DNA of 64,000 bases from positions 11,780,001 to 11,844,000 of the forward strand of contig OZ176052.1 of NCBI GenBank assembly GCA_964247055.1. Reading direction: 5' to 3'. The notes beneath the pieces were generated by a model. It ran no database searches. It saw only the letters and a list, made by a program, of their open reading frames with translations, and was not told where the DNA came from. Positions 41,237 to 51,693 of the stretch are shown here, piece after piece. A program made the position numbers and the translations under genes. The stretch's first letter is position 1, and each line of letters starts with the position of its first letter. This DNA comes from Paragordius varius (taxonomy: Eukaryota; Nematomorpha).

Positions 41237-41977
41237 TTAACACTCCATTACCTTTTGGGGTAGTTTAATATTCCAGAGCGATTTGAAATTAGAATATTTT
41301 AAAAGCATTTAAGGTAATTAAGCCTACCTTTTACTCACATTGTAAAAAAGGTTTTTTAAAAATTTAAAATAAAAAAATCCTTATAATAAACTTTTTCGCC
41401 GCCTTTTTGTCTTTAAATTTTTTTACAGCCCTTAGGCAATAAACAAATAAATATATATTATAGTAAAATGTAAATAATTAACTCTAGAATCAGAATATTT
41501 TAAAAGCATTTAAGGTAATTAAGCCTACCTTTTACTCACATTGTAAAAAAGGTTTTTTAAAAATTTAAAATAAAAAATCCTTATAATAAACTTTTTCGCC
41601 GCCTTTTTGTCTTTAAATTTTTTTACAGCCCTTAGGCAATAAACAAATAAATATATATTATAGTTATAAAATGTAAATAATTAACTCTAGAATCCTTCGG
41701 GTTACATTTTATCAGCAAAAATTTGATGTATTTTGATTATTATCAGCTGTTTTAATCGTGTTTGGGAGCTGTCCCAATTTTATACTTTAGAAGTCACATA
41801 ATTGAAAAAATATAAGCTTTTTTTATCCAATCCATGAAAATATTGTTTGATAATTAAATTTTAACCAAAATAAATAACTTTCAAAACAGTGGTTTATTTA
41901 CAAAATTGAATTCTGGAATATAAAACTACCCAAATATGTCATCGCGGACAAAAAGTGAAAAGGTTATGAAGTGTTAA
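41237..41977. mobile_element. MITE family B, best copy, with internal duplication
   Basis: Left terminus TTAACACTCCATTACCTTTT and right terminus AAAAGGTTATGAAGTGTTAA are inverted repeats, each backed by a GGGTAGTTT/AAACTACCC block and TATTCCAGA/TCTGGAATA. The interior shows the family B order CGCCGCCTTTTTG, ATCAGCTGTTTTAATCG, GAGCTGTCCCAATTTT. Bases 41291-41491 are duplicated in tandem at 41492-41692. No coding capacity. Confidence 0.8.
41291..41692. repeat. 201 bp tandem duplication inside MITE B
   Basis: Two copies, offset by 201 bp, both start AGAATATTTTAAAAGCATTT and run to AATTAACTCTAGAATC. They differ only by small indels, such as one A in a poly-A run and a TTAT insertion, so the duplication is recent compared with the element. 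Confidence 0.9.
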
Positions 41978-42598
41978 ACGACGTTTTCCCTATTAAAATA
42001 TGTTAAATTTAAAAGATAAATTTATATAATTTTGTATACGTTGCGCAAGCGGACAAATCATATCAAATTTTTTACTGTACAAATATTAAATTAACTGTGA
42101 AAGAAAATGGGTAAATATATAGTTGAGTTCCATGTTATGAAGTTATTTTTTGATACATGGAAATATCTATAGATATTTGTTTAGGTAAAATGAATGATCC
42201 GATCTATTTTAAACATGCGCTCTTATGCATATTTCTAATAAATCAACCATAATATCACTTCCATGTGAATTTATTTATTAAGTTTTTTGAGCTATAATTT
42301 TTTATAGCTATAATATTAAAAATAAAAATTAGATACTATAGCTCTACAGCTAGCCTGATTAAAAATCCCGTAAATATTTTTTAAATGTTATATTAGCCAT
42401 ATATACACTTCGTTTTGGGTTAATGAGATTATTTATAAATTAAAGCCATATTTATCGATATAATTTTTTATTTAAATTAAAATATTGCGTGTTCCAAAAA
42501 ATGATACTGATAATCTCTTAATTTATTCGTAAGAAAGATATTGTTATTAAAATTTAATGAACGCTTAATATAATTATTTCTTTGTTTTCATCAAACAG

Positions 42599-42682
42599 AA
42601 TCATTGGTTTGTCGGAGCTTTTACCATTTCGACCATTATTATCGTATTTATAATGAAAATTTATGAGAAGCTAAAGCGTTAG
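42599..42682 (+). CDS. Possible terminal exon encoding a membrane anchor
   Basis: After an acceptor-like TTTTCATCAAACAG, 27 codons and a TAG encode a short polar start (NHWFVGA), a hydrophobic stretch (FTISTIIIVFIM) and a basic tail (KIYEKLKR). This has the shape of a type I membrane protein C-terminus. It is short, has no recognised homologue, and hydrophobic frames are common in A+T-rich DNA, so confidence is low. No upstream exon has been tied to it. Confidence 0.2.
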   Translation, partial: NHWFVGAFTISTIIIVFIMKIYEKLKR

Positions 42683-45071
42683 GCCACAGAAAACATTAAA
42701 TTTACCGTCCTACTTCCTTTGTCCTAATTTCATCTCTTTATTAATATATATTTTATTGTTTTGGAATTGGTTTTAAGTTTTAAGTCCTCACACATTTTAT
42801 TGTTAAAATATTTATAGCGAATTTTGCCCATGAATAAAACATAAGTTTGGTTTGATCGCGTTTTATTTTCAAGACCTGACCGTTATTGTCAATTTTAATA
42901 TTACAAAAAAATAATGTTGCAAAAAATACATCTAATTTAAAATTTAGTTAGCGAGTAACATATAAAAATTGTTTCCATTCCGAAATTTCATTTCATCTTG
43001 AAACGATAATAACCTGAGACCTAATTTAAAAACCGGGAAAGTGCATTATGATCAGTATATCCTAATTATGTTTTGGGCGCTGTTTATTTCAAAAAAGCTT
43101 ATTCTAAAAAAGGTGGGTCCTTATAGAGGGCGTCTGCACTCATATAACTCCTAAATATTACCAATCTATTGACAGATTAGACTATCTAATCTTCTGAAAA
43201 GCCAAAGCCAAAATTTTATAAAATTGAATCATAAAAATGGGTAAAAAGTTATTTTATATCAGTAACAAACAACATTAAATAACGACTAGTTAGTGCTCGT
43301 AAATAACTTATCCAACAAGACATGTATATGGAAGAATTTTGCGAAAACTCTAATTTACAATGGTGTTAGAATATGACTTCATTAATAATTAATATTTTTC
43401 TAAAAACACTGATTCAGCTTGCACACATTATTGTGGCAATAATGTAGAGAATAATTACGATTGTTTCTACTGTCTTTTTTAGAAATTTATCTGCAAAATT
43501 TTGTCCTACACCAAAGAGAGAAAGGGGAAAACGACTACTTTTTTTAAAAAAATAGCTGCTCAAAATTAATTCATATCATAGTAGTAGGCGCGCACACATT
43601 AGAGAAAGTAACGGTTGTAAGCCACATTTTTTAATCTTTTGATTTTTTTCATTAAGGAAACGAGCCTTTTTCTTCTGCAAAAATAAATTAAAGGATTGTA
43701 TGTATTGTGATGAAAACAAACACACATATTTTAAAAATGCCAGCCAGCTTATATAATCTAGGTGCGCGGATTGGTTGAAAAAGAATGGATGACCATGTAT
43801 TGTGTTGGATAACCAGAGAATTTTTTTCTATAAAATATTGGTAGCTAGCTAAGTATGGATTATACCTATTTGTTTGTTTGTTAGACACTGGGTATTTGGC
43901 CTAGATTATAAATTATTAAGTAGCATAGCGTTATTACAAAGTATGTGTGGAGATTAATTGTAGATTCCATGTTTCACAGCATATATTCGTTAAATTTTAT
44001 TGTAGCAAAATTTTTTTCGCTATTTTACCTTTTGATGAAAGAGTATGAGTGACTTCATTTTATTTCTCGTTTACTGCCATTTTTTGGAGTGTGTGTGTGT
44101 CCAATTAATAATTTTTTGCCTTTCAAAGCTTTTATCCAATATAAGTTAGTAAGTTGGCTGACATGCCATCATTGCAAAAATATTATTTAGCTAAAATCAA
44201 ACGCAGCAGCACTACAGCAAAAATAATTGTGACCTTTTCCCGTTTTTATTGATATACACATTTCAATCCATTTGTCATTTTTTGCATTTTCGATAAATAT
44301 AGTGTGTTAATGAATATATAGAGAGATAAAAACTGTATACCACCACATACTAACGTAATTTCTTTTTTTATTAAACTTCCGTTTCGGACCGTTATTATAC
44401 TACCTTTTAAGTTTTTTTGAAAATGCCTTTTTTGTACCAGTTCAATGAATTTTGGCGAAATTAAAACATTGTTCTTTTTATTTATTTTATTTAGATTTAT
44501 ACAGGGTAGCTTGCTATTAGAGTTTGACTTGGTCAAAAAATTCCCTTTTTTCTTTATCCTAATATTTTTGCATTAACAACCACATTTTATTTCCTAGTTT
44601 TTTTTTCGCAGAAGCAAAATTAATTCTTGTCTCAATATTAAAAAAATACCATTATCATTCAGAAAAATTCATCTTGAATGATAAAGTGACTTGCAGATAT
44701 ATACCTTATATATATGCATGATTTTGCCTTTTATCTTTTCAAAACTTTGTCCACACACACACACTGTGTTTGATTTTAGATTATAGAATGAAACTTTATA
44801 TCCTATGTGTGCCTTATTTTTCCCAAATTTTCAGATTGTTGGATAAAACAATTTTATGGTGTTGACAAAATCATTATCATATATTTTTATGTTCGTAAAT
44901 TTTACATTATATATATATATATATATAATCCGATTTTTATCATCATATTCCGTATATTTCATGAATATTCCATAATTTATGTTTCATAATTATAAAACCT
45001 TTACTACGAATTATTTAGATTCATCAAACGACAACACACGATATTATTAAAATCCTATAAATCCTTCTAAC
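42683..45071. other. Gene-free stretch
   Basis: A+T-rich with a short TG run near 44090. A 96-codon minus-strand open frame (44246-44536) has no signature and is at chance level. A possible acceptor ATTATTTAG near 45018 precedes the next coding start. Confidence 0.45.
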
Positions 45072-45180
45072 ATGGGCTGTAATATGAAATTTATACTACT
45101 ATTAGCAATCGCTTGTTTTACATTATCGAACGTGTCATCAAAAGAGTTTGACAAACAAGAAGTTGGAACAATTAACCCAA
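45072..45180 (+). CDS. First exon of a small secreted protein (unknown family)
   Basis: ATG at 45072, or the in-frame ATG at 45084, opens a classic signal peptide: MKFILLLLAIACFTLSNVSS, then KEFDKQEVGTINP up to a donor CCCAA|GTATAT. Its leucine/alanine/cysteine-rich core and predicted cleavage after a small residue are unlike the I/F/Y/K/N-rich noise frames around it. The exon ends in phase 1. I could not find the following exons; in flatworm-like genomes such genes can continue in micro-exons. Product and family are unknown. Confidence 0.5.
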
Positions 45181-45433
45181 GTATATTATATAAATTTTAT
45201 ATGTACTAATATCGTACAAAGAAGTTATCTACATCATCTATCCGCTTCCTCGTTCAAAATAACCAAAAAATTACAAAATGAATCTCATTAGCACATCATT
45301 AGTCGCAGTATAGAGAGTATCTTTAAGGCAAGCTAAATATGTCTTTAAAACTTTTCATACATTTTCTACTCTAAAATTCATCTTATTTACTTATAATGTT
45401 TTCTTGGAATATACCGCACTCCGTACTTAAAAA

Positions 45434-45486
<53 letters not shown>

Positions 45487-46727
45487 AGAGCAAGTATCAT
45501 TAAAATCTAAAAAATCAACCTAATATTTTACCTGAATAAATATATTTCGGAAAAATAATATTTCATTATTTTAAAGTGCTTTTCTTAAGTGACCATTTTT
45601 ATTATTTTATAATTGAAAGTAAAGTATTATTACTAAACGAGGTAATAAAAATAATAATGTAATATCCTTAGTTTAGATTTGAGAAAATGTGTGTTTTTGC
45701 AAAATATTAAAGAAACTTTCGGATGATATGATATATTTATGTTTCTATATTATTTGCACTTTGTCTTGCAAAATCTGATTGCCGATTTAGTTGTCTTTAC
45801 GCTAAATTTTGTTTTTTTCTAAACAAGGACTTGACATTTTGATTATAAATTTTTTGGGAACGCAATAAAGTTATCAAATAGTCTTTGGAAAGTTTGGTGA
45901 TTAATACGAACTAATCTGCCCAACAATATGGAGGTTTAGAAAATTAAAATAATTTTCACTTACTTTAACTGTATGTTTCGGTTACATTATGTTGCAGTAA
46001 TCCGTTAATTTATCATGCAATACCATTTTTTATAATATTTTTGTAGACTAGTGTATTTCTTATTAAATATATATAGAAGATTAATATTTCAGTGCTTAAA
46101 AGTTACACATACATACACAGTCAGTTCATAATACCTAAATTAATGGTATTTTTTCTTCCATATATTTATTTAGACCATTCATGTTTCATAAATCATTTTG
46201 CGTTTATCATCATCACAAAATAATTTAATACTCATAATAAGGACAACACAACCATTCTCATGTTTCATAACAGTTAACTCCTCCTTTTATATTTATCAAT
46301 CAACACTTGTTTTGCGCGCACACGTATAAAAACAAAAATATAATGAATTAAATTTCATCACTACTCTTTTTAGCAGCAACTATAAACTATTTTGATATCT
46401 GATGCTCAAATTTATAATTTTAATAAATTAACTCTGAATTTTTGTATAAGATAAAAGGATCTGGGAATGGTAGTGAAATTTTCCAAAAGGCATGAAAATA
46501 TAAATAAATTGGCTGTATAAATTTAAAGAGTAACCGACTAGAAACAATTTAAATTAAATATGGATTGAAAAGGGAATACATTAATTAAATTTCTTTGGAT
46601 AAGGAATATTTAGGTAATTGTATAAAAAGTATTTAAAATATGACATTATATATTGGGTTAGGTACGCTATTTTGAGTTAAACCACACAACATAAATTAGT
46701 CTTTACAAAAATATTTCATCTTTAAGC
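45181..46727. other. Downstream of the signal-peptide exon; no exon recognised
   Basis: A+T-rich. Presumably intron of the gene starting at 45072, if that gene is real. A TA array occupies 45436-45481. Confidence 0.4.
45436..45481. repeat. TA dinucleotide array
   Basis: 46 bp of perfect alternating TA. Confidence 0.9.
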
Positions 46728-46987
46728 GTATTTGCAGTAGGTATGAGCTTTTCTTAGGGAAAACTGAACCTGAAGAGCTAAATTGACTTTTTTGGAACCA
46801 ACTAAAACTGGCAATTACAGTATCACATTATGACTTTAAGGCCATTTTAAATATATAAATTAAAAAAATCTTCATCAAACTTTTTGACTCCTTTTTTCGT
46901 TGTAATAGTTTAAACTGGCAAAGAAAAATATATTATGGCTAAAAAATAGAAATTTTTGAAACGCTTGTGTTTGCATTTTATCAATAA

Positions 46988-47163
46988 ATATACAGTTTAG
47001 AGTCTCCTTTTTACTATTATATTAAAGGGTAAGGACTTAAATTGTATCCGGACATGTGAAGTTTTTATCACTCCCTGCCCAGGGCTGACAGTGCGGGGTT
47101 CAAACTCTGGTACGCAGTGTAAGAGTCCGGCGCCCTACCTATTATACCATCACGCCTTTTTAA
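46988..47163 (-). mobile_element. tRNA-Lys-derived SINE, 176 bp
   Basis: On the minus strand the element begins with a 74 nt tRNA-like head (47156-47083), followed by a roughly 95 bp unrelated tail that ends at 46988. Perfect 17 bp target duplications bound it. The tail contains GGATACAATTTAAGTCC and GGAGACTCTAAACTG and has no long poly-A. It sits inside an older MITE B copy. No second copy was seen in this window. Confidence 0.8.
47083..47156 (-). ncRNA. tRNA-Lys(CUU)-like head of the SINE (not a functional tRNA)
   Basis: Reads GGCGTGATGGTATAATAGGT on the minus strand. TGGTATAATAGG fits the pol III A box (TRGYNNARNNGG), GGACTCTTA aligns with the tRNA-Lys anticodon arm with CTT, and GTTTGAACCCC approximates the B box. 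Length is 74 nt as in a tRNA, but the acceptor and anticodon stems do not pair fully, so it is a SINE promoter rather than a working tRNA. Confidence 0.75.
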
Positions 47164-47412
47164 TTGCATTTTATCAATAATTCTCGATATTTGATTATAA
47201 AATCAACTGTTCGGTTAATATAGATTGGGTGGTATTAGGGGTGTGAAACTTAAAACCTCAAAAAATATAGGTTTTTTATTATACTAATGTTTAAATCTTA
47301 GTTTAGCAAAAACTTCTTTTATATTTTATTTTTATAGATTTAAGCTCTAAGATTTTATATAACTCTATATGTATCTGTTATTTATACATGTGAAAAGGTA
47401 ATGAAGTGCAAT

Positions 47413-49088
47413 AAATATTATTCTCCCTAAATTGTATCGATTACCAAACATATGACCTGTATGCAAATCTTAAGTACATATTATTTACCTAATTATTAAT
47501 TTTATTAGTTAATTTCCAATCTTATTGTTTAATTGTCTTGTTATGAATATGAATGATTGTGGCAGCACCTTATTTTTGTCTGTTTCATTTAAATATATTC
47601 ATATAATTATTTAGATTTTAGACTGCATTATAATTCTAGAATTCTTTTATTCTTCAAATAAAGCAAAATAATATTGTAAGACCTTTTGTTTCCGTTTAAT
47701 AAACAATTTTAGTTTTCCATTTTAGCCTTTAATTATTTTCGCAATACAACAACAAGAGCTATTATCGGCCATTTCGGTTTTCTAATGGCTCAAAGGAATT
47801 TAAATTTACATTTAATGGCTTTGTATGAAATTTTAAATCTGATATTTTTAAATAATAAGAATTCCATAATTTTTTTATTATGGGGTTGAAATATCAGTTT
47901 GGTAAAAAGCCTAGTTTTTGGATACAGACTTCTTTTTTGTTGTATTAAAAACATGTGACCCGTTCAATAGAGATGGAAAAAAAATTATAATATTTACAGC
48001 ATACTGATTTAAATTTTAGTTTCAAAAAAAGCTTCATAATTTAAAATTCATTTTGATTATTTTTTAAAGTATATATATATTTTTATATTTCTTTATATCA
48101 AATAGAGAGAGAGTTTATCACATGTTTTTTATACAAAATGTTTAGTAACCAGCATGTGATAAGCGCTTTTATCCCAAACTTATGATATTTTAACATTCAT
48201 GATTTTTAAAATCAAAACTAATTTTTACAAGATTGTTTGAGACACTTTTGATTTTATAAAACTGTTTTGGACGCTTTATATCAATATCTAAGTTTATTGA
48301 TGCACAAACTTATAAATATTACCATTTACTATTAATTTATAAATAGTCATTTTACATTTAAAAATTTATAATAAAAATTTTCCCAAAAAGCAGGTTACTT
48401 AAAATGATTATTTTATTATCCTCTCATACCCAACATGACTCTAAAATTATTTTGGTTATAAAGCTGGAACTCTTCACGAAATTATTAAATTTAGAAGAAA
48501 TAAATTTTAACCACAAAATTTGGCAAACTATTGATATAAAAATATAAACAAATATAAAATGATGAAAAACTATAATGTTGAGACCTTATCGTGTAAGGTC
48601 AAAACTCCTTTCATAATCATTTTTATCGAAATTCATAATAATTATTTCACCTTTTACATTTTCGGCTTTTAGCACTTAAAGTTTTTTTGTAGATGTTTTT
48701 ACCTTTTTCTTATAAATATTTTTGACTAAGTGTAAAACCTTTTTGATATATGTCAGGCATTTCTAATTACTAAGCCTCAAAAGATCAAAGTATTAAATTT
48801 GTTTTGGTAGAGGTAGAAAGTATTCCCTATATTCTTAAATTTGGCTTAAACAAAATGCAAACAGTTAAAAAACTAACATTTAACTAGCGTCAATGATTTT
48901 TGGGTGTACAAATATATGAAGGGAGCTAAATATAAATTTAAATTATATTTTATTGTTAATTACAATATTTTTACTACTATGTTGCTTTAACGAATTCAAA
49001 TCTTTTATCTGCTGGCAAAATGTTCAAAGGGATTTTTTGATTTTTCATAAATTTTTTGAAAGATGCCCTAAGTTGAGTGTGCTTGTTT
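47413..49088. other. Gene-free stretch
   Basis: A+T-rich, no exon recognised. A plus-strand open frame of 110 codons (48953-49285) ends inside the hAT-like element and is not a gene. Confidence 0.5.
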
Positions 49089-49093
49089 TAGCT

Positions 49094-49519
49094 CAGGGAT
49101 GTCCAACACCCTCGGTACGCAAAAGTGCACTAAAAAATGTTAAAAAAATAAAAAAATGGATTTCATGCGATTATTTAGACCAGGAGCGTCCAACACAATT
49201 GGCTTCACGGGCCGCATTCTCAAAATATATGGACATTAACAAATATTTATTAGATTTTGAATATAATACTGTATATTTATTTTAACATTTTTTTCTAGTT
49301 ACGAGATTCAAAGACCAGAAAGTTTGTTTAACAAAATCAATTTTACTTTAATTTCGTAAAAATTTGTAATTGAAATATCTCGTGGTCCGCAGATATATTT
49401 TGGAGTGTCACGTGTTTAACACGGATTTAGAATACTTCATCCGAAATTGGGCTCAAAAAATATAAAAAAACTAAAAATTATTAAAGCAGCCGCGAAGATA
49501 TTTGAGTTGGACTCCCCTG
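49094..49519. mobile_element. hAT-like non-autonomous element (family D), 426 bp
   Basis: Ends CAGGGATGTCCAACACC and GAGTTGGACTCCCCTG are inverted repeats of the CAGGGGTGTCCAAC type, flanked directly by a TAGCT duplication (49089-49093 and 49520-49524). A second left-end-like sequence, CAGGAGCGTCCAACAC, starts at 49182 and is followed by ACGGGCCGCATTCTC, suggesting an internal duplication or a nested relative. No transposase is present. The 5 bp duplication is at the short end for hAT, so the superfamily is tentative. Confidence 0.65.
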
Positions 49520-49524
49520 TAGCT

Positions 49525-49874
49525 TATTATTTAATCTTTCGTGTAGACGATCGCATTTTGAGGGTAGTTTTGTACACTAGATTTCAAACTTTTTTTGTTT
49601 GAATTTTTATCTAATATAGTGTACTAGATAAAAAAATTTCATATTTTAACAGTTTTAATTTTTAGATTAATAATAATTTGCAAAACCTGATTGAAATGAA
49701 AACTTGCTAACATATAATTTGTAAGTTTTCTAAAGTTAGTTCACATTTATTAACCATAACATAAATTTGACGGTTGTATTAGTGATAAAAAATCAGATAT
49801 GGATTTTTTTACAATCTATATTTTTTTAAATAAATCTTGAATGCAAAACGCTAAGATATGCATATTTTTATTGC

Positions 49875-49947
<73 letters not shown>

Positions 49948-51630
49948 GATATATGAATTATAGCTATAGGGTTCAAAACACCTAAAAAGTATGTAGTTAG
50001 TAAATAGATATTTTTATTTTATTTAAATTCCACTCGGCTAAAAAACTGCCCCAAAAGGTAATGAAGTTAACCAAACACCATTATTTCGTATGTTATATCA
50101 CAAGATTAATATTTAACATTATTTACTGGGGTTTTTATGAGTCATTCTAGGGCTCTAACCCCTGACTTTTTAGTATAATTGTCTAAAAATATGGGAATAT
50201 TATCAAAATAAATTTGTTTAAGGAATTTTTCTTCTCTTAAAGTATTTTAGTATAATGTACTAAAATGTTTTGAGTGGGAATATATCCTCTTAAATTACTA
50301 AAACATCTGACACATTTATCTTAATTATATTATGAGATTTATTCCCTAATTTTGCTTGCTGTATTAAATCATGAATATTTAAATATTTAAGGACCATTGT
50401 CTCCATCTTGCCTATTCAACTGTTCATATGTTTTAATTAGCACTCTACTCATATATAATATATATTTTGATTACTCATTTTATTTGGACCAAAATATTTT
50501 AGGCATTAAGTTTATTATAATTCAAATATATTTTTAAATCTTGGGTGATTTATGGTACGTGAGATAAAATTAATTAAAAAGTTTTTAATATAGGATAATA
50601 GTGACATCAAATTTAGAGATTTTAGTTAAAACTTATTGCAGATACTTTGTTAATTAAATTAATGAAACATGTACCTCCAATAGTTTTCCTGTCAAGAAAG
50701 TTAAACGTTACATGATTTATGTTTGACCAAAATATCATATCATATAATAATGATAATTTAATTTTCGTTTTCTTCATTACCTGGTTGAAGTGATATAACT
50801 AACATTGTTGCTATTATTAAATATTTCTTGGAAATTAAAAAATTTTTTCCACACATTTTATTTTAAAAATTTTGTAATTATTGTTCATTGTCTTGGCTCT
50901 TTATTTTGTATAAGTTTTTAAAAATATTTTTGACATTTTTAATCTAATAAAAAACATTTTTTTATTGTGTAAAAAAAGGAAAAATCTGTGTTAATGTTAC
51001 CTTTTTTAATTAAATATGCTCAAAAATATTATGTTGTATAGGATCTATTCAATTTCAGTGGTGCATCAACCAAAAATTTGCATAAATATTTTATAAAAAT
51101 TATTTAAAGCCATTTACATTCCCATCTTCATCAATAACACTAAATAAAAAAATTGATAGTCAAATTATTTTACTAAAGTTATTGGAAAACTTTTTATTAA
51201 CCAAAAATGTTTATTATTTTTTTGTTAGGTTTATCATAAATCTTTCCAAATAATATATTTTAAGAATTTTTGTCATAAAATATATAAATAAATATATAAT
51301 TGGTTTTCGGTTTATTAGTAACCAAAAATCTCCATTTATACAGAAAATTAACATTTAATAAAGTCGCTTCCACAGATCATAGACTTAAAATATATCAAGA
51401 AATTTTCAATATTTTTCCATTTCTGCTCTTGTAAAAACATTTAATTTGTACTCTCCAGGTCCGGATTTACTATCAATTTTTATTTGTAAACTACATATAA
51501 ATATTCATACATTTTTAAATACAAAACAATTTTACGATAAATACATTCATTGACTTTAGTTAGGAACACATCTACCCTTTTAATCTTTTTTCGTGTCATT
51601 TGAATATTAATGAAAAATTTTGATTTTATT
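49525..51630. other. Upstream flank of the receptor gene
   Basis: A+T-rich. Holds the longest TA array and a short family B right-end remnant (GCCCCAAAAGGTAATGAAG) near 50050. No exon recognised. Confidence 0.5.
49877..49944. repeat. Long TA dinucleotide array
   Basis: 68 bp of perfect alternating TA, the longest in the window. Confidence 0.95.
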
Positions 51631-51632
51631 TC

Positions 51633-51634
51633 AG
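51633..51634 (+). promoter_or_regulatory. 3' splice acceptor upstream of the receptor ATG
   Basis: TTTTGATTTTATTTCAG is a strong acceptor 59 nt before the ATG and is followed by TCAGTCAGTCAG. It implies a 5'-UTR intron or a spliced-leader site. Confidence 0.45.
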
Positions 51635-51693
51635 TCAGTCAGTCAGTAAATTATTAAGCTTAGGAGCTTAAAATTCTTTATAAATGATTATAC

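Larger units (their letters stand above)
46971..47180. repeat. Target-site duplications of the SINE
   Basis: TTGCATTTTATCAATAA, 17 bp and perfect, occurs at 46971-46987 and 47164-47180, directly bounding the SINE. A duplication of this length is typical of LINE-driven insertion. Confidence 0.85.
46728..47412. mobile_element. MITE family B copy, split by a SINE
   Basis: The right end GTGAAAAGGTAATGAAGTG (about 47391-47410) and internal blocks match family B; the left end is decayed. The TTACATTTTATCAGCAAAAA block of the reference copy is interrupted here at GCATTTTATCAATAA by the SINE at 46988-47163, so the MITE is the older element. Confidence 0.6.

Noticed and set aside
44246-44536. Minus-strand 96-codon open frame
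   Set aside because: At chance level, K/N/I/L-rich, no domain and no supporting splice or neighbour signal.
47083-47156. Functional tRNA-Lys gene
   Set aside because: Acceptor and anticodon stems do not pair properly and the element has SINE target duplications.
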